DNA of 64,000 bases from Muricauda sp. SCSIO 64092 (GTDB taxonomy: Bacteria > Bacteroidota > Bacteroidia > Flavobacteriales > Flavobacteriaceae), in the NCBI RefSeq assembly GCF_023016285.1, contig NZ_CP095413.1, positions 5,532,501-5,596,500 on the forward strand, written 5' to 3'. Within the stretch, counting starts at the first letter, position 1, and every line of letters begins with the position of its first letter. Below are positions 17,617-25,619 of the stretch, piece after piece. A program made the translations under genes and the position numbers. The notes beneath the pieces were generated by a model that worked only from the letters and a program-made list of their open reading frames with translations, was not told the origin of the DNA and searched no databases.

Positions 17617-18261
17617 TCATAGCGGAAGATTTAGGGATTGATTGGGATCGATGCTAAGCAATAATCGTTCTTCACCGTTTTTTTCAATGTTTGGACTACG
17701 GTGCAGGACAGGGGTTGATTCCGGATATAGGGCGCCTTTTAAAACAACTACATCCCCGGTGGCAACCTGCTGAATAAGACCTTCGTCAGGCACAATATTT
17801 TGGTTGCCTTTTCCGGTTAGATAGGCTTTTCGATCAACGGCATGATCCGGTAGCCATAACGTACCTTGCCCATAATAGGTGCAAAGCATTCTAAGTTCAT
17901 TGTTGTCCGCATGGAACCTGGAGCACATATTGGTGCTGACCGTGGCCAGTGAAACGCGAAAAGAAGATACTTTGGTCACTTGTTCGAATAGTCCCAAAAG
18001 ATTTAAAATGTCCCCCAATAGGCCCACATGCCCCGGAAGTACATTGGTCAAATAGGAGCTAAGGGAAAATATGATTTCTTCCACCGTACCATTTGCCCGA
18101 CATTCCATTGGCCGTTTGGCAGCTTGGGCAAGCTCTCCCTTCAATTGTGCCATCCCCCGTTGATAGATGGCGAGGTTTTTGGTTTTCAAGTGAATGTCCT
18201 GTAATACTCTTGTATCAGTGCCAATTGCGGCATTGTCATCCAGGATGTTGATTGGTATCAT
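17617..18261 (-). CDS. DUF1826-family protein with HxD...H motif
   Basis: 214 residues, matching in layout and key motifs the DUF1826 proteins that accompany COG0523 GTPases in zinc-responsive clusters. The sequence shows SRFHADNNELRMLCTYYGQGTLWLPD (His117-x-Asp119), then VATGDVVVLKGALYPESTPVLHRSP (His187) and ERLLLSID (Arg199). The spacing and context resemble the facial triad and cosubstrate Arg of double-stranded beta-helix Fe(II)/2-oxoglutarate oxygenases. That enzymatic reading is my inference; the family has no established reaction that I know. The start overlaps the merC stop by 4 bp (ATGA type), so it is translated from the same transcript. Confidence 0.82.
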   Translation of the reverse strand: MIPINILDDNAAIGTDTRVLQDIHLKTKNLAIYQRGMAQLKGELAQAAKRPMECRANGTVEEIIFSLSSYLTNVLPGHVGLLGDILNLLGLFEQVTKVSSFRVSLATVSTNMCSRFHADNNELRMLCTYYGQGTLWLPDHAVDRKAYLTGKGNQNIVPDEGLIQQVATGDVVVLKGALYPESTPVLHRSPNIEKNGEERLLLSIDPNQSLNLPL

Positions 18262-18692
18262 TGATCAGTGTTTTCAGCGGTGACTTCCATCCTGGATTTT
18301 TTACAATAGCGATGGTTGTACAAATGTGCTACAACCAGGGTAATGGAACCAGCATACATGAACCACATGCCGTAGTGGAAATGAAAGGTTTCCGATAAAA
18401 GTCCAATGGCAAAAATGGTCCATGCCCCCCATAAAGCCCTTTTAACGCCCGTATGATCGGTATGCCTTGCGGAATACCAAACCGCGGCAAGACTCAAAAC
18501 CAAAAAGAGGTAATCCAATAGCGCCCAAAAACCGGGGCCATGACTATGTTTACCCATGGTAGTCTCCAAAACCGGTCTAGCGGCAAAGAACACAGGGGTC
18601 AGGGCACAATGGATGGCGCAAAGGCAACTGGCAGCTACTCCGAGGAAGTCGGAATAACTTAATTTTTCCATTTGTCCTATACTACGCATCAT
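18258..18692 (-). CDS. merC: MerC-domain membrane protein
   Basis: 144 residues, or 137 if begun at the ATG at 18671 (MEKLSYSDFLG). Four hydrophobic helices and the motif GVAASCLCAIHCALTPVFFA, with Cys residues in helix 1, fit MerC. MerC was described for mercuric-ion uptake, but MerC-domain proteins in Bacteroidota commonly sit in Zur-type clusters and are assumed to move or sense zinc. The C-terminal tail is basic and Cys-containing (HRYCKKSRMEV). It is the first gene of the merC-DUF1826-COG0523 unit and is divergent from fur. Its promoter carries one operator over the -7 element. Confidence 0.86.
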   Translation of the reverse strand: MMRSIGQMEKLSYSDFLGVAASCLCAIHCALTPVFFAARPVLETTMGKHSHGPGFWALLDYLFLVLSLAAVWYSARHTDHTGVKRALWGAWTIFAIGLLSETFHFHYGMWFMYAGSITLVVAHLYNHRYCKKSRMEVTAENTDQ

Positions 18693-18709
18693 GTATTTTT
18701 ATGGTCTTA

Positions 18710-18728
18710 ATTGCAACTGAGTCGCAAA
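18710..18728. promoter_or_regulatory. predicted Fur/Zur operator, site 1 (merC side)
   Basis: ATTGCAACT-G-AGTCGCAAA differs at only three positions from site 2 (18746-18768). It overlaps the merC -7 element TATTTTTG (18725-18732, minus strand), so a bound repressor would block merC transcription. Confidence 0.78.
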
Positions 18729-18754
18729 AATAAACAAACAATTTGTTATTGCAA
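18725..18754 (-). promoter_or_regulatory. merC promoter (TTG-N19-TATTTTTG)
   Basis: On the minus strand TTG (18754-18752) is followed after 19 nt by TATTTTTG (18732-18725), an exact TAnnTTTG -7 box. Expected transcription start is near 18718, about 26 bp before the first merC ATG. Confidence 0.7.
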
Positions 18755-18773
18755 CTCAGTTGCAATAAATTTA
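18742..18773 (+). promoter_or_regulatory. fur promoter (TTTG-N20-TAAATTTA)
   Basis: TTTG (18742-18745), a 20-nt spacer and TAAATTTA (18766-18773, one mismatch to TAnnTTTG). The spacer is filled by operator site 2. The predicted start lies at or next to the ATG (18778), so the message may be nearly leaderless. Confidence 0.55.
18746..18768. promoter_or_regulatory. predicted Fur/Zur operator, site 2 (fur side)
   Basis: A perfect 11-1-11 palindrome: TTATTGCAACT-C-AGTTGCAATAA. Its size and symmetry fit a Fur-family box. It occupies the fur promoter spacer and also covers the merC -33 TTG, so one protein could control both directions. Confidence 0.85.
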
Positions 18774-18777
18774 CGGC

Positions 18778-19173
18778 ATGGGAATAATTCGAAGGACCAA
18801 GTCGGTCAAAGCATTGCTCAATGAATTTGTGCAGACCAAAATGGCCCTGTCCACAATGGAACTGGTGGAACGGCTACATCACCAAATGAACAAGTCTACG
18901 GTTTACCGAATTCTTGAGCGTTTGGAAAATGACGGGATCTTGCATTCGTTTACCGGAAAAGATGGACTTACATGGTATGCGCTATGTAACAACAATGGTT
19001 GTTCGCCCCTGCAACACATGGATACCCATCCGCATTTTCAGTGTCGGGATTGTGGCAAAACGGAATGCCTGTCCATTAGCATTCCTATTCCAGAGGTTGC
19101 GGAGCACCGCATAGATTCCGTCTCCCTTTTGTTGGTAGGAAGATGTGCAGATTGTATTTCCGGTTTGAATTAA
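18778..19173 (+). CDS. Fur-family metalloregulator, probably Zur
   Basis: 131 residues. The N-terminal winged helix includes STMELVERLHHQMNKSTVYRILERLENDGIL, where KSTVYRIL is the recognition helix. The C-terminal part has HMDTHPHFQCRDCGKTECL and a second CADC pair (Cys89/92 with Cys123/126), the structural zinc site typical of Fur/Zur. Context (MerC, DUF1826 and COG0523 divergently transcribed from shared operators) points to zinc sensing and not iron. The ATG at 18778 is 9 bp from the end of the palindrome, indicating autoregulation. Confidence 0.9.
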   Translation: MGIIRRTKSVKALLNEFVQTKMALSTMELVERLHHQMNKSTVYRILERLENDGILHSFTGKDGLTWYALCNNNGCSPLQHMDTHPHFQCRDCGKTECLSISIPIPEVAEHRIDSVSLLLVGRCADCISGLN

Positions 19174-19251
19174 AAAAGAAACGTATACGCTTGCTATGGG
19201 AAACCCGCACCAATTTGTACTGTCTTTACCAATAGGGAACAACCATAAAAT

Positions 19252-20160
19252 GTGAGAGATAACACCAGTTTCGAGATTGTTATCGTTGGCGGAAGTTATT
19301 CAGGGCTATCGGCAGGAATGTCCTTGGGCAGGGCATTGAAAAATGTTTTGATCATAGACAGCGGACAACCTTGCAATACTCAGACACCACATTCACACAA
19401 CTTCATTACCCAGGACGGAAAAATGCCGAAGGAAATAGCTGCGCTTGCCAGACAGCAAGTTAGAGAATATGGAACCGTTGAATTTTATGGGGGCCTTGCA
19501 ACAAACGCAAAAAAAGCCACCAATGGATTTGAAATAACGACCGAAAGAGGCGATATATTCACGGCGCAGAAACTCATTTTTGCCACAGGGGTTAAGGACC
19601 TAATGCCCAACATAAACGGTTTTGCAGAATGTTGGGGAAAATCCGTTATCCATTGTCCGTATTGCCACGGTTACGAAGTAAGAAATGAAAAAACGGGCAT
19701 ATTGGCCAATGGGGATTCTGCATTCCATTATGCCCAACTTATTAGTAATTGGACAAAAGATCTGACCCTATTCACTAACGGAAAAAGTACCTTAAATCAA
19801 GTACAGATGGAAAAGATAACGAAACATGACATTTCCATTGTGGAGAAAAAGATTGCTTCTTTTGAACACCGTAATGGAAATATCCATCAAATTGTTTTTG
19901 AAGATCATTCCACTTTTGAGCTCAAAGCAATCTACGCACGACCAGATTTTGAACAACATTGTAAAATTCCGGAAAAACTGGGATGCGAGTTGACGGAAGA
20001 GGGACTCATAAAGGTAGATTTCTTTCAAAAAACGACGGTGGAAGGTGTTTTCGCCTGTGGGGACAATGCAAGCCCATTGCGGGCCGTCTCCTATGCCGTG
20101 GCATCAGGAACCATTGCAGCGGCCATGCTCAACAACGGAATGGCCGAGGAAGCATTTTAA
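19252..20160 (+). CDS. NAD(P)/FAD-dependent oxidoreductase, thioredoxin reductase-like
   Basis: 302 residues from GTG 19252. FAD-binding IVGGSYSGLSAGMSLGRA (11-28) starts the protein. A CxxC pair lies in VIHCPYCHGYEV (Cys135/Cys138), the position of the thioredoxin-reductase active site. A final FAD motif GVFACGDNASPLRAVSYAVASG closes it. The NADPH-binding GxGxxA is altered to GILANGDSAFHYAQL, so the electron donor may differ. Related proteins act as stand-alone ferredoxin- or NAD(P)H-dependent disulfide reductases or as oxidases of dithiol natural products. It lies 78 bp after fur with no operator between them. Confidence 0.88.
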   Translation: MRDNTSFEIVIVGGSYSGLSAGMSLGRALKNVLIIDSGQPCNTQTPHSHNFITQDGKMPKEIAALARQQVREYGTVEFYGGLATNAKKATNGFEITTERGDIFTAQKLIFATGVKDLMPNINGFAECWGKSVIHCPYCHGYEVRNEKTGILANGDSAFHYAQLISNWTKDLTLFTNGKSTLNQVQMEKITKHDISIVEKKIASFEHRNGNIHQIVFEDHSTFELKAIYARPDFEQHCKIPEKLGCELTEEGLIKVDFFQKTTVEGVFACGDNASPLRAVSYAVASGTIAAAMLNNGMAEEAF

Positions 20161-20377
20161 GGGGAATAAGCTGTGCTGAACCCTTTGTATTATGCATATT
20201 GTCAACAAAAGCGAGGAACGCCACACAAGACCATTATCGGCAAAATTGTGGACCCAAAGAATTGGGCCTGTAAAATATTTAACAAAGAAATAAACTCCAT
20301 TAAGAATCAGAAAGTCTTTCAGATTTTTAGTTTAGACCCGAAAAAATGAACGTTGGACCTATAAAGAAATTAAAAGA

Positions 20378-21715
20378 ATGAAGCTATTCAATTATCTAGC
20401 ATTACGAGTTGCCATCCTTGCTTGCCTCTCGGTTGTTCCTGTTATTGCGCAACATCATCATGATGGTCTCCACCATTGGGAGGTTCCCAGCCGAGATCCC
20501 GATCGGATCATGTTGACGTTCCATGGCGATCCGGCAACAAGCCGAGCAGTAACCTGGCGCACTGATACCAACATTACCCAAGCGGTTGCGCAAATCGCAG
20601 AGGCCACAGTGAATTCCGGGTTTGCCGATGATGCGGTGACCATAGCTGCCAAAACGGAACCGTTCGATTTGGGTCTGTACAAAAGCAACGCCTCCCTAAT
20701 TGTCCACTACCATAGTGTAGTTTTCGAAGGGCTGAAACCGGATATGCTATATGCCTATCGGGTTGGGGATGGCAACGATTACTGGTCTGAATGGATCCAG
20801 TTTCGTACGGCAAAACCTGATTATGCCCCAACCCAATTCGTATATTTTGGTGACGCCCAGAATGATGTGCTCGCCCATTGGTCCCGCGTAATCCGTATGG
20901 CCTATCAAACTGCCCCCGATGCTTCATTTGTGGTCCATGCCGGAGACCTGATCAATACTGCCCATCGCGACCAGGAATGGGCAGAATGGTATAAAGCCGG
21001 TGGATTTATCCACAGCCAATGGACGGCAATACCCGTTGTTGGGAATCACGAATTCTCATCCATCGAAAAGGGGGAGGCACGGAAGCTTTCCATTCAATGG
21101 CGGCCACAGTTCACACTGCCGGTGGAGAAGGATTTGGACCCAAAACTACATGAGACTGTATATACCGTTGATTATCAGGATGTACGAATCATTGCCCTTA
21201 ACTCCAATGATCTGCTTGAAGAACAAACCGAGTATCTTGAAAAGCAACTGAAAAATTGCACCGCTAAATGGAAGATCATTACCTGCCATCATTCCGTATT
21301 CTCACCAGCAAAAGGACGTGACTTCCAGTTCGCACGTGAAAACTGGAAACCACTTCTTGACAAATATGGTGTGGATTTAGTGCTCAATGGCCATGATCAC
21401 ACGTATGCGCGAGGTCATGTGCCCATTCGAACGACTGATTCGGAAAATGATGGTGACCTCGGTACGATCTATGTCACCTCCGTAAGTGGTCCTAAACAGT
21501 ATGAGATAGATGCTGAACAAATGAAAGCCTATGCAACCCAGGGCTATCGCCTGGACAAATCGGCCGAACAAACCCAATTCTTCCAGGTCATCACTATTGA
21601 GAACAACACACTCACCTATGTAGCGTACACGACCTTGGGTGAAGAATATGACCGGGCCTTGATAACCAAAGACTTCAGTACTGGAAAGAAAACATTGCGG
21701 CATAAGGCCGAGTAG
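20378..21715 (+). CDS. purple acid phosphatase-like metallophosphoesterase, secreted
   Basis: 445 residues with a signal peptide (LRVAILACLSVVPVIAQ). An N-terminal fibronectin-like domain of the PAP type (about 38-140: DRIMLTFHGDPATSRAVTWRTD...FEGLKPDMLYAYRVGDG) precedes the calcineurin-like phosphoesterase domain: VYFGDAQ, VHAGDLINTAHRD, VVGNHEF, ITCHHSVF and LNGHDHTYARGH. These supply the two-metal ligands; the first motif GDAQ replaces the more common GDxG/GDxH. Expected activity is phosphate-ester hydrolysis in the periplasm or outside the cell. It is a single gene, closed by a terminator at 21757-21789. Confidence 0.9.
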   Translation: MKLFNYLALRVAILACLSVVPVIAQHHHDGLHHWEVPSRDPDRIMLTFHGDPATSRAVTWRTDTNITQAVAQIAEATVNSGFADDAVTIAAKTEPFDLGLYKSNASLIVHYHSVVFEGLKPDMLYAYRVGDGNDYWSEWIQFRTAKPDYAPTQFVYFGDAQNDVLAHWSRVIRMAYQTAPDASFVVHAGDLINTAHRDQEWAEWYKAGGFIHSQWTAIPVVGNHEFSSIEKGEARKLSIQWRPQFTLPVEKDLDPKLHETVYTVDYQDVRIIALNSNDLLEEQTEYLEKQLKNCTAKWKIITCHHSVFSPAKGRDFQFARENWKPLLDKYGVDLVLNGHDHTYARGHVPIRTTDSENDGDLGTIYVTSVSGPKQYEIDAEQMKAYATQGYRLDKSAEQTQFFQVITIENNTLTYVAYTTLGEEYDRALITKDFSTGKKTLRHKAE

Positions 21716-21756
21716 TAGCTCGCAATCAAGCACAAGTTCTTGTTGCCGTTTAAAGG

Positions 21757-21789
21757 AAAATCCCACCAAGTGCACTTGTGTGGGATTTT
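21757..21789 (+). terminator. hairpin terminator after the phosphatase gene
   Basis: AAAATCCCAC (21757-21766) pairs with GTGGGATTTT (21780-21789) around an inner palindrome CAAGTGCACTTG. The stem ends in a T run and lies 42 bp after the stop codon. Confidence 0.8.
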
Positions 21790-21868
21790 ATCATTTGAAT
21801 AAACATGACAATGGGCCTACCGTTTCATACCATATGTCTTCTTTACCATTAATTGCCCCTCACAAAAA

Positions 21869-21901
21869 TTTGTTATTTATGAAAGTTATTTCATAATTTT
21901 A
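21869..21901 (+). promoter_or_regulatory. promoter and operator of the MarR-GNAT gene
   Basis: TTTG (21869-21872), 21 nt, then TAATTTTA (21894-21901, one mismatch to TAnnTTTG). Inside lies an inverted repeat TTATGAAA-GTTA-TTTCATAA (21877-21896), the expected shape of a MarR autoregulatory site. Confidence 0.65.
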
Positions 21902-21920
21902 TGAGATATTAATTAAAGCT

Positions 21921-22904
21921 ATGCGATTAGAAGATTTAGGATACCTATCCATTGGCTCCCAAATGCGAAGGGTCTACGAGAAACTGCAATTCGAAGGAGA
22001 TAGCATTTATAAGAATATGGGGATTCCATTCAAGTCCAGTTGGTTTCCCATATACTATGTATTAAGCCAGACCAATAGGGCATTGACCGTTATGGAACTA
22101 ACGGAAAATATTTCCTACAGCAGGATAACGGTTAAAAATGTGATTCGGGAACTGGAAAAAGCGGGCTACGTGGATATACTTCCCAACCCAACTGACAATC
22201 GTTCAAAACTCATTCAGCTTACTGCGAAAGGAAAAGGTATGGAACCCGAATTACAGTCGATTTGGCGCTTGTTCCACAAGCATTTGGAAAATCTTTTTGG
22301 TAAGGACGATTTTTTACATCAGCTTATTGAAATCAATCATAAATTAAACACGACCTCCCTAAAGAAAGAAATCATAAAAGAGTACACGCACTACATCGTT
22401 AGAAATGCAAAGGAGACCGAATTTGAACGCATTGGGGAGTTATTGGTTGAAGTCTATTCCGCGCTCAGTGGATTTCCCAAAAAAGAGGAACAACCCCAAT
22501 ACTATGAAATGCTCAGGAACGTAGGCAAACTAACAGAAAATAAAAATGTGGAATTGCTCGCCGCAGTTTCGGAGCAAGGAAATATTGGTGGGGCGGTGGT
22601 TTATTTTAACGATATGAAGGATTACGGCTCCGGAGGGACCGCAACCCAGGAAAAAAACGCTTGCGGGTTCAGATTGCTTGGGGTGGATGCTAAAACCAGG
22701 GGTTTGGGAATAGGCAAAATGCTCACGGAGTACTGCGTGGAAAAAGGGAAAAAAAGCAATGCTGAAACAATGGTGATCCACACTACAAAATCCATGAAAA
22801 CAGCCTGGAAGATGTATGAGCGACTTGGATTTAAAAGGGCTCAAGATCTGGATTTTATGCAAGGGAACCTGCCCGTATTTGGATTTCGATTGCAATTAAA
22901 GTAA
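21921..22904 (+). CDS. MarR-type regulator fused to a GNAT acetyltransferase
   Basis: 327 residues. Residues 1-145 form a MarR winged helix (VLSQTNRALTVMELTENISYSRITVKNVIRELEKAGYVDILPNPTDNRSKLIQLTAKG, with the wing DNRSKLIQLT). From about 160 on comes a GNAT domain (IVRNAKETEFERIGELLVEVY) with the acetyl-CoA motif LLGVDAKTRGLGIGKMLTEYCVE and the late MKTAWKMYERLGFKRAQDLDF. The fusion occurs in other bacteria, but the substrate is unknown. It appears autoregulated through the palindrome at 21877-21896. Confidence 0.9.
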   Translation: MRLEDLGYLSIGSQMRRVYEKLQFEGDSIYKNMGIPFKSSWFPIYYVLSQTNRALTVMELTENISYSRITVKNVIRELEKAGYVDILPNPTDNRSKLIQLTAKGKGMEPELQSIWRLFHKHLENLFGKDDFLHQLIEINHKLNTTSLKKEIIKEYTHYIVRNAKETEFERIGELLVEVYSALSGFPKKEEQPQYYEMLRNVGKLTENKNVELLAAVSEQGNIGGAVVYFNDMKDYGSGGTATQEKNACGFRLLGVDAKTRGLGIGKMLTEYCVEKGKKSNAETMVIHTTKSMKTAWKMYERLGFKRAQDLDFMQGNLPVFGFRLQLK

Positions 22905-23102
22905 CTGAAGCACACCAGAAAAAGACCCGTAATTTAACTAGCTCCCACCAAGTGTATCCTGCTTGTTTTCGTTAACTTCACCTGTAAACCCATAACGGTC
23001 GTCATTGGCCTTGTCCCGATTGGTTCAGCATCCTCCGAGGCAAGAACAGGTCATAGTTAAGAATGGTGTACAAATGGAGAAATCAACAATAAAAATACAA
23101 TT

Positions 23103-24062
23103 ATGGAAAAACGGGATTTTCTTAAAAATACGGCGGCAGTAGTTATTAGCTGTTCCCTATTTCCAGGAAAAGCGATAGGTAGCTTTGCAAGTAAAAGCCT
23201 TACAAGTATTGGGGTTCAATTGTTTTCACTACCCAAACTTCTTGAAAAGGATTTTAGGGGTGGGATCGAGATGCTTTCCAAAATGGGATATAAAGAAGTT
23301 GAACTCTATGGACCATTTCCATTTAGTGCCAATTCCGTAAAAGAGGGTTGGAAGGCCATTACCCCCAACCTGGGATTTAGTGGAAGCGGTTATTTTGGAC
23401 ATACCCCCCAGGAAATAAAATCCATTTTAACGGATAACGACATAAGGGCGACCGCCATCCATACCGATATGTTGACCCTACAAACAAATATGGAGGAAAT
23501 TGCGGAGGCCGGTGACCTACTTGGCTTTGAATATGTTGGAATACCCGCCATCCCCCAAGAAAAAAGAATGACCCTCGATGGTTATAAGTCCGTAGCAGAG
23601 GAATTCAATAAAATTGGTGAGCAAGCTAAAAAGATGGGGTTAAAATTCTCCTATCACAATCACGGTTATGGGTTGCAGGAAATGGATAGTGAGATTCCTT
23701 TGAACCTCATCCTCGACCAAACGGATGCAGGCCTCGTTTTCTTTGAAATGGATATTTATTGGACAACGGCCGGGGGCGCCGATCCCATTGCTTATCTCGA
23801 AGCTTATCCAAATCGTTATCATTTAATGCACATTAAGGATATGAAGGAGAAAGTGCGGTTTTCCGGGGATGGGGGCGACCCAAATCAGTGGATTGAATTA
23901 TTTCCCTACATGACAACTGCCGGTGATGGCATATTCGATCTGCAATCCATTGTAGCAGCAGGTAAAAAGGCAGGGGTCAAGCATTTTTTTGTAGAGCAGG
24001 ATATGGTACATCAACCCGAAATAGCCCTGAAAAAAAGCATCGACTATTTGAAAAACCTATAA
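23103..24062 (+). CDS. sugar phosphate isomerase/epimerase-like TIM-barrel protein, exported
   Basis: 319 residues. The N-terminus (MEKRDFLKNTAAVVISCSLFPGKAIG) has the form of the short export leaders seen in Bacteroidota members of this family. The xylose-isomerase-like barrel is marked by YKEVELYGPF, ATAIHTDMLT, EYVGIPAIP, LKFSYHNHGYGL (metal-binding His), FFEMDIYWTTAGG (Glu/Asp), YHLMHIKDM and the final KHFFVEQDM. The metal-ligand set appears complete. Substrates in this family are oxidised or rare sugars and inositols; none can be assigned. The metallo-beta-lactamase gene begins 20 bp later, so the two may be cotranscribed. Confidence 0.87.
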   Translation: MEKRDFLKNTAAVVISCSLFPGKAIGSFASKSLTSIGVQLFSLPKLLEKDFRGGIEMLSKMGYKEVELYGPFPFSANSVKEGWKAITPNLGFSGSGYFGHTPQEIKSILTDNDIRATAIHTDMLTLQTNMEEIAEAGDLLGFEYVGIPAIPQEKRMTLDGYKSVAEEFNKIGEQAKKMGLKFSYHNHGYGLQEMDSEIPLNLILDQTDAGLVFFEMDIYWTTAGGADPIAYLEAYPNRYHLMHIKDMKEKVRFSGDGGDPNQWIELFPYMTTAGDGIFDLQSIVAAGKKAGVKHFFVEQDMVHQPEIALKKSIDYLKNL

Positions 24063-24082
24063 TACCCTCGACCAAAAACAAA

Positions 24083-24886
24083 ATGACAAAAGTATTCTTT
24101 CGGCTCTTTCTTGTCATGGGATTGATTTTTATTTCGTGTAAAGAATCGCCCTCCGGACAAAATCGTACAAAACAAAAATCCACAAACGAAGACTCCAAGA
24201 AACAAACGGTTGGGGATTCCATAGTCCATCAAACCGAAAATCTGATTATTCAAAAGCTTTCAAATCATAGCTATACACATATTTCATATTTACATACCGA
24301 AGATTACGGAAAGGTGGCCTGCAATGGAATGTTGATTGTGAATGAGGGAAAAGGCATTGTTTTTGACACCCCAACGGACGACACGGCTTCCCTGGAACTA
24401 CTGAAGTTTGTTGCCAATGGGCTCAAAAGCGACGTGATTGCCATTGTTCCCACCCACTTTCACGACGACTGTATTGGTGGAATAAAAACATTTGAACAAC
24501 ACAATATTCAGATACATGCCGCCCATAAGACCCTAGAACTATTAAAAAAGAATGGGGAAACCCTCCCTGGGAAAATTCAAGAATTTGATAGCACACTAAC
24601 CTTAGCCGTTGGGAACAAAAGGGTGGATATCGCCTACTTTGGTGAAGGCCATACCCAAGACAACTGTACAGCGTATTTTCCTGAGGATAATGTCCTCTTT
24701 GGGGGTTGTCTGATCAAAAGTGTCGGGGCTGGAAAAGGATATTTGGGAGATGCGAATACCATTGCCTGGCCGGAAACTGTTCGCAAAATCAAAGTGAAAT
24801 ATCCAAAAACCGAAATTGTCATTCCCGGACACGGAAAATGGGGTGGCCCGGAACTCTTGGACTATACCATTGAACTATTTAAATAA
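24083..24886 (+). CDS. bla: subclass B1 metallo-beta-lactamase, lipoprotein
   Basis: 267 residues. The leader MTKVFFRLFLVMGLIFISC has a lipobox with Cys19. All B1 zinc ligands are present: HFHDD (His125, His127, Asp129), His190 (GEGHTQDN), Cys209 (LFGGCLIKS) and His250 (IPGHGKWGG). Lys212, which contacts the substrate carboxylate, is also present. Length and motif spacing match B1 enzymes such as BlaB/IND-type proteins of Flavobacteriia. The expected reaction is hydrolysis of the beta-lactam ring, including carbapenems, in the periplasm. Lipoprotein anchoring would keep it at a membrane. No mobile element is nearby, so it looks intrinsic to the chromosome. Confidence 0.93.
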   Translation: MTKVFFRLFLVMGLIFISCKESPSGQNRTKQKSTNEDSKKQTVGDSIVHQTENLIIQKLSNHSYTHISYLHTEDYGKVACNGMLIVNEGKGIVFDTPTDDTASLELLKFVANGLKSDVIAIVPTHFHDDCIGGIKTFEQHNIQIHAAHKTLELLKKNGETLPGKIQEFDSTLTLAVGNKRVDIAYFGEGHTQDNCTAYFPEDNVLFGGCLIKSVGAGKGYLGDANTIAWPETVRKIKVKYPKTEIVIPGHGKWGGPELLDYTIELFK

Positions 24887-25080
24887 AACACATAATTGCA
24901 AACAAGGGTACAATTCATCCTTCAAGGATTTAGATGTCGCGGACGGTACGTATAATCGTAGCTTTGTACCATACCAAAAAGAGAAGAATCGGTTCGCGGT
25001 TGATTTCCCAATGAAATAGTCCTTATTAGGGGTCCCTTCCCCTACTCCAGTTCAGGTTTTTATAAGGCAAGGATGTTTCG

Positions 25081-25104
25081 CCTGTACCGACCGTTCTGTA
25101 CAGG
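25081..25104. promoter_or_regulatory. inverted repeat upstream of the GNAT gene
   Basis: CCTGTAC and GTACAGG are perfect 7-bp arms around a 10-nt loop, 39 bp before the ATG at 25143. It could be an operator or a leader hairpin. Confidence 0.35.
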
Positions 25105-25142
25105 AAGAAATCAGGACCAAAACCTTTGGTAAACATTAAAAA

Positions 25143-25610
25143 ATGAAAATTGAATTTAAAACATATACGGATACGGACAAACCTGATGTTTTGGAAATGA
25201 TGGAAGCATTCCATAAAATTGATGGGTATGATTTTGACCTGACCATGGGAGCAAAAAACCTACTGGACTTTACATCAAATGAAATGCTGGGCAGGTTGTA
25301 TTTGATTACCCATGGTAAAGAAAACATCGGTTATATTGTACTTTCATTTGGGTTTAGCTTTGAATACAACGGTAGGGATGCATTTATTGATGAACTTTAC
25401 ATAAAAAGACCTTTCCGAAGTAAAGGAATAGGAAAACTGGCCATGGATTTTGTGGAATCGGAATCGAAAAGGATAAATATAAACGCAGTGCATTTGGAAG
25501 TTGAACCCCATAATAGTAAGGCCAACCAACTTTATAGAGGTAAGGGTTACAAACCGAATGGACGTACGCTAATGACAAAACGAATGACGACCACTTTGGC
25601 CGACGAATAA
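25143..25610 (+). CDS. GNAT-family N-acetyltransferase
   Basis: 155 residues with the whole GNAT core. ENIGYIVLSFGFSFEYNGRDAFIDELYIKRPFRSKGIGKLAMDFVE holds strands 4-5 and the acetyl-CoA loop R-x-x-G-I-G-K, followed by VHLEVEPHNSKANQLYRGKGYKPNGRTLMTKRM. The architecture fits small-molecule acetyltransferases near the AAC(6')/streptothricin type. The acceptor is unknown. The next gene starts 10 bp after its stop on the same strand, so the two form a bicistron. Confidence 0.87.
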   Translation: MKIEFKTYTDTDKPDVLEMMEAFHKIDGYDFDLTMGAKNLLDFTSNEMLGRLYLITHGKENIGYIVLSFGFSFEYNGRDAFIDELYIKRPFRSKGIGKLAMDFVESESKRININAVHLEVEPHNSKANQLYRGKGYKPNGRTLMTKRMTTTLADE

Positions 25611-25619
25611 ACAAGGAAA

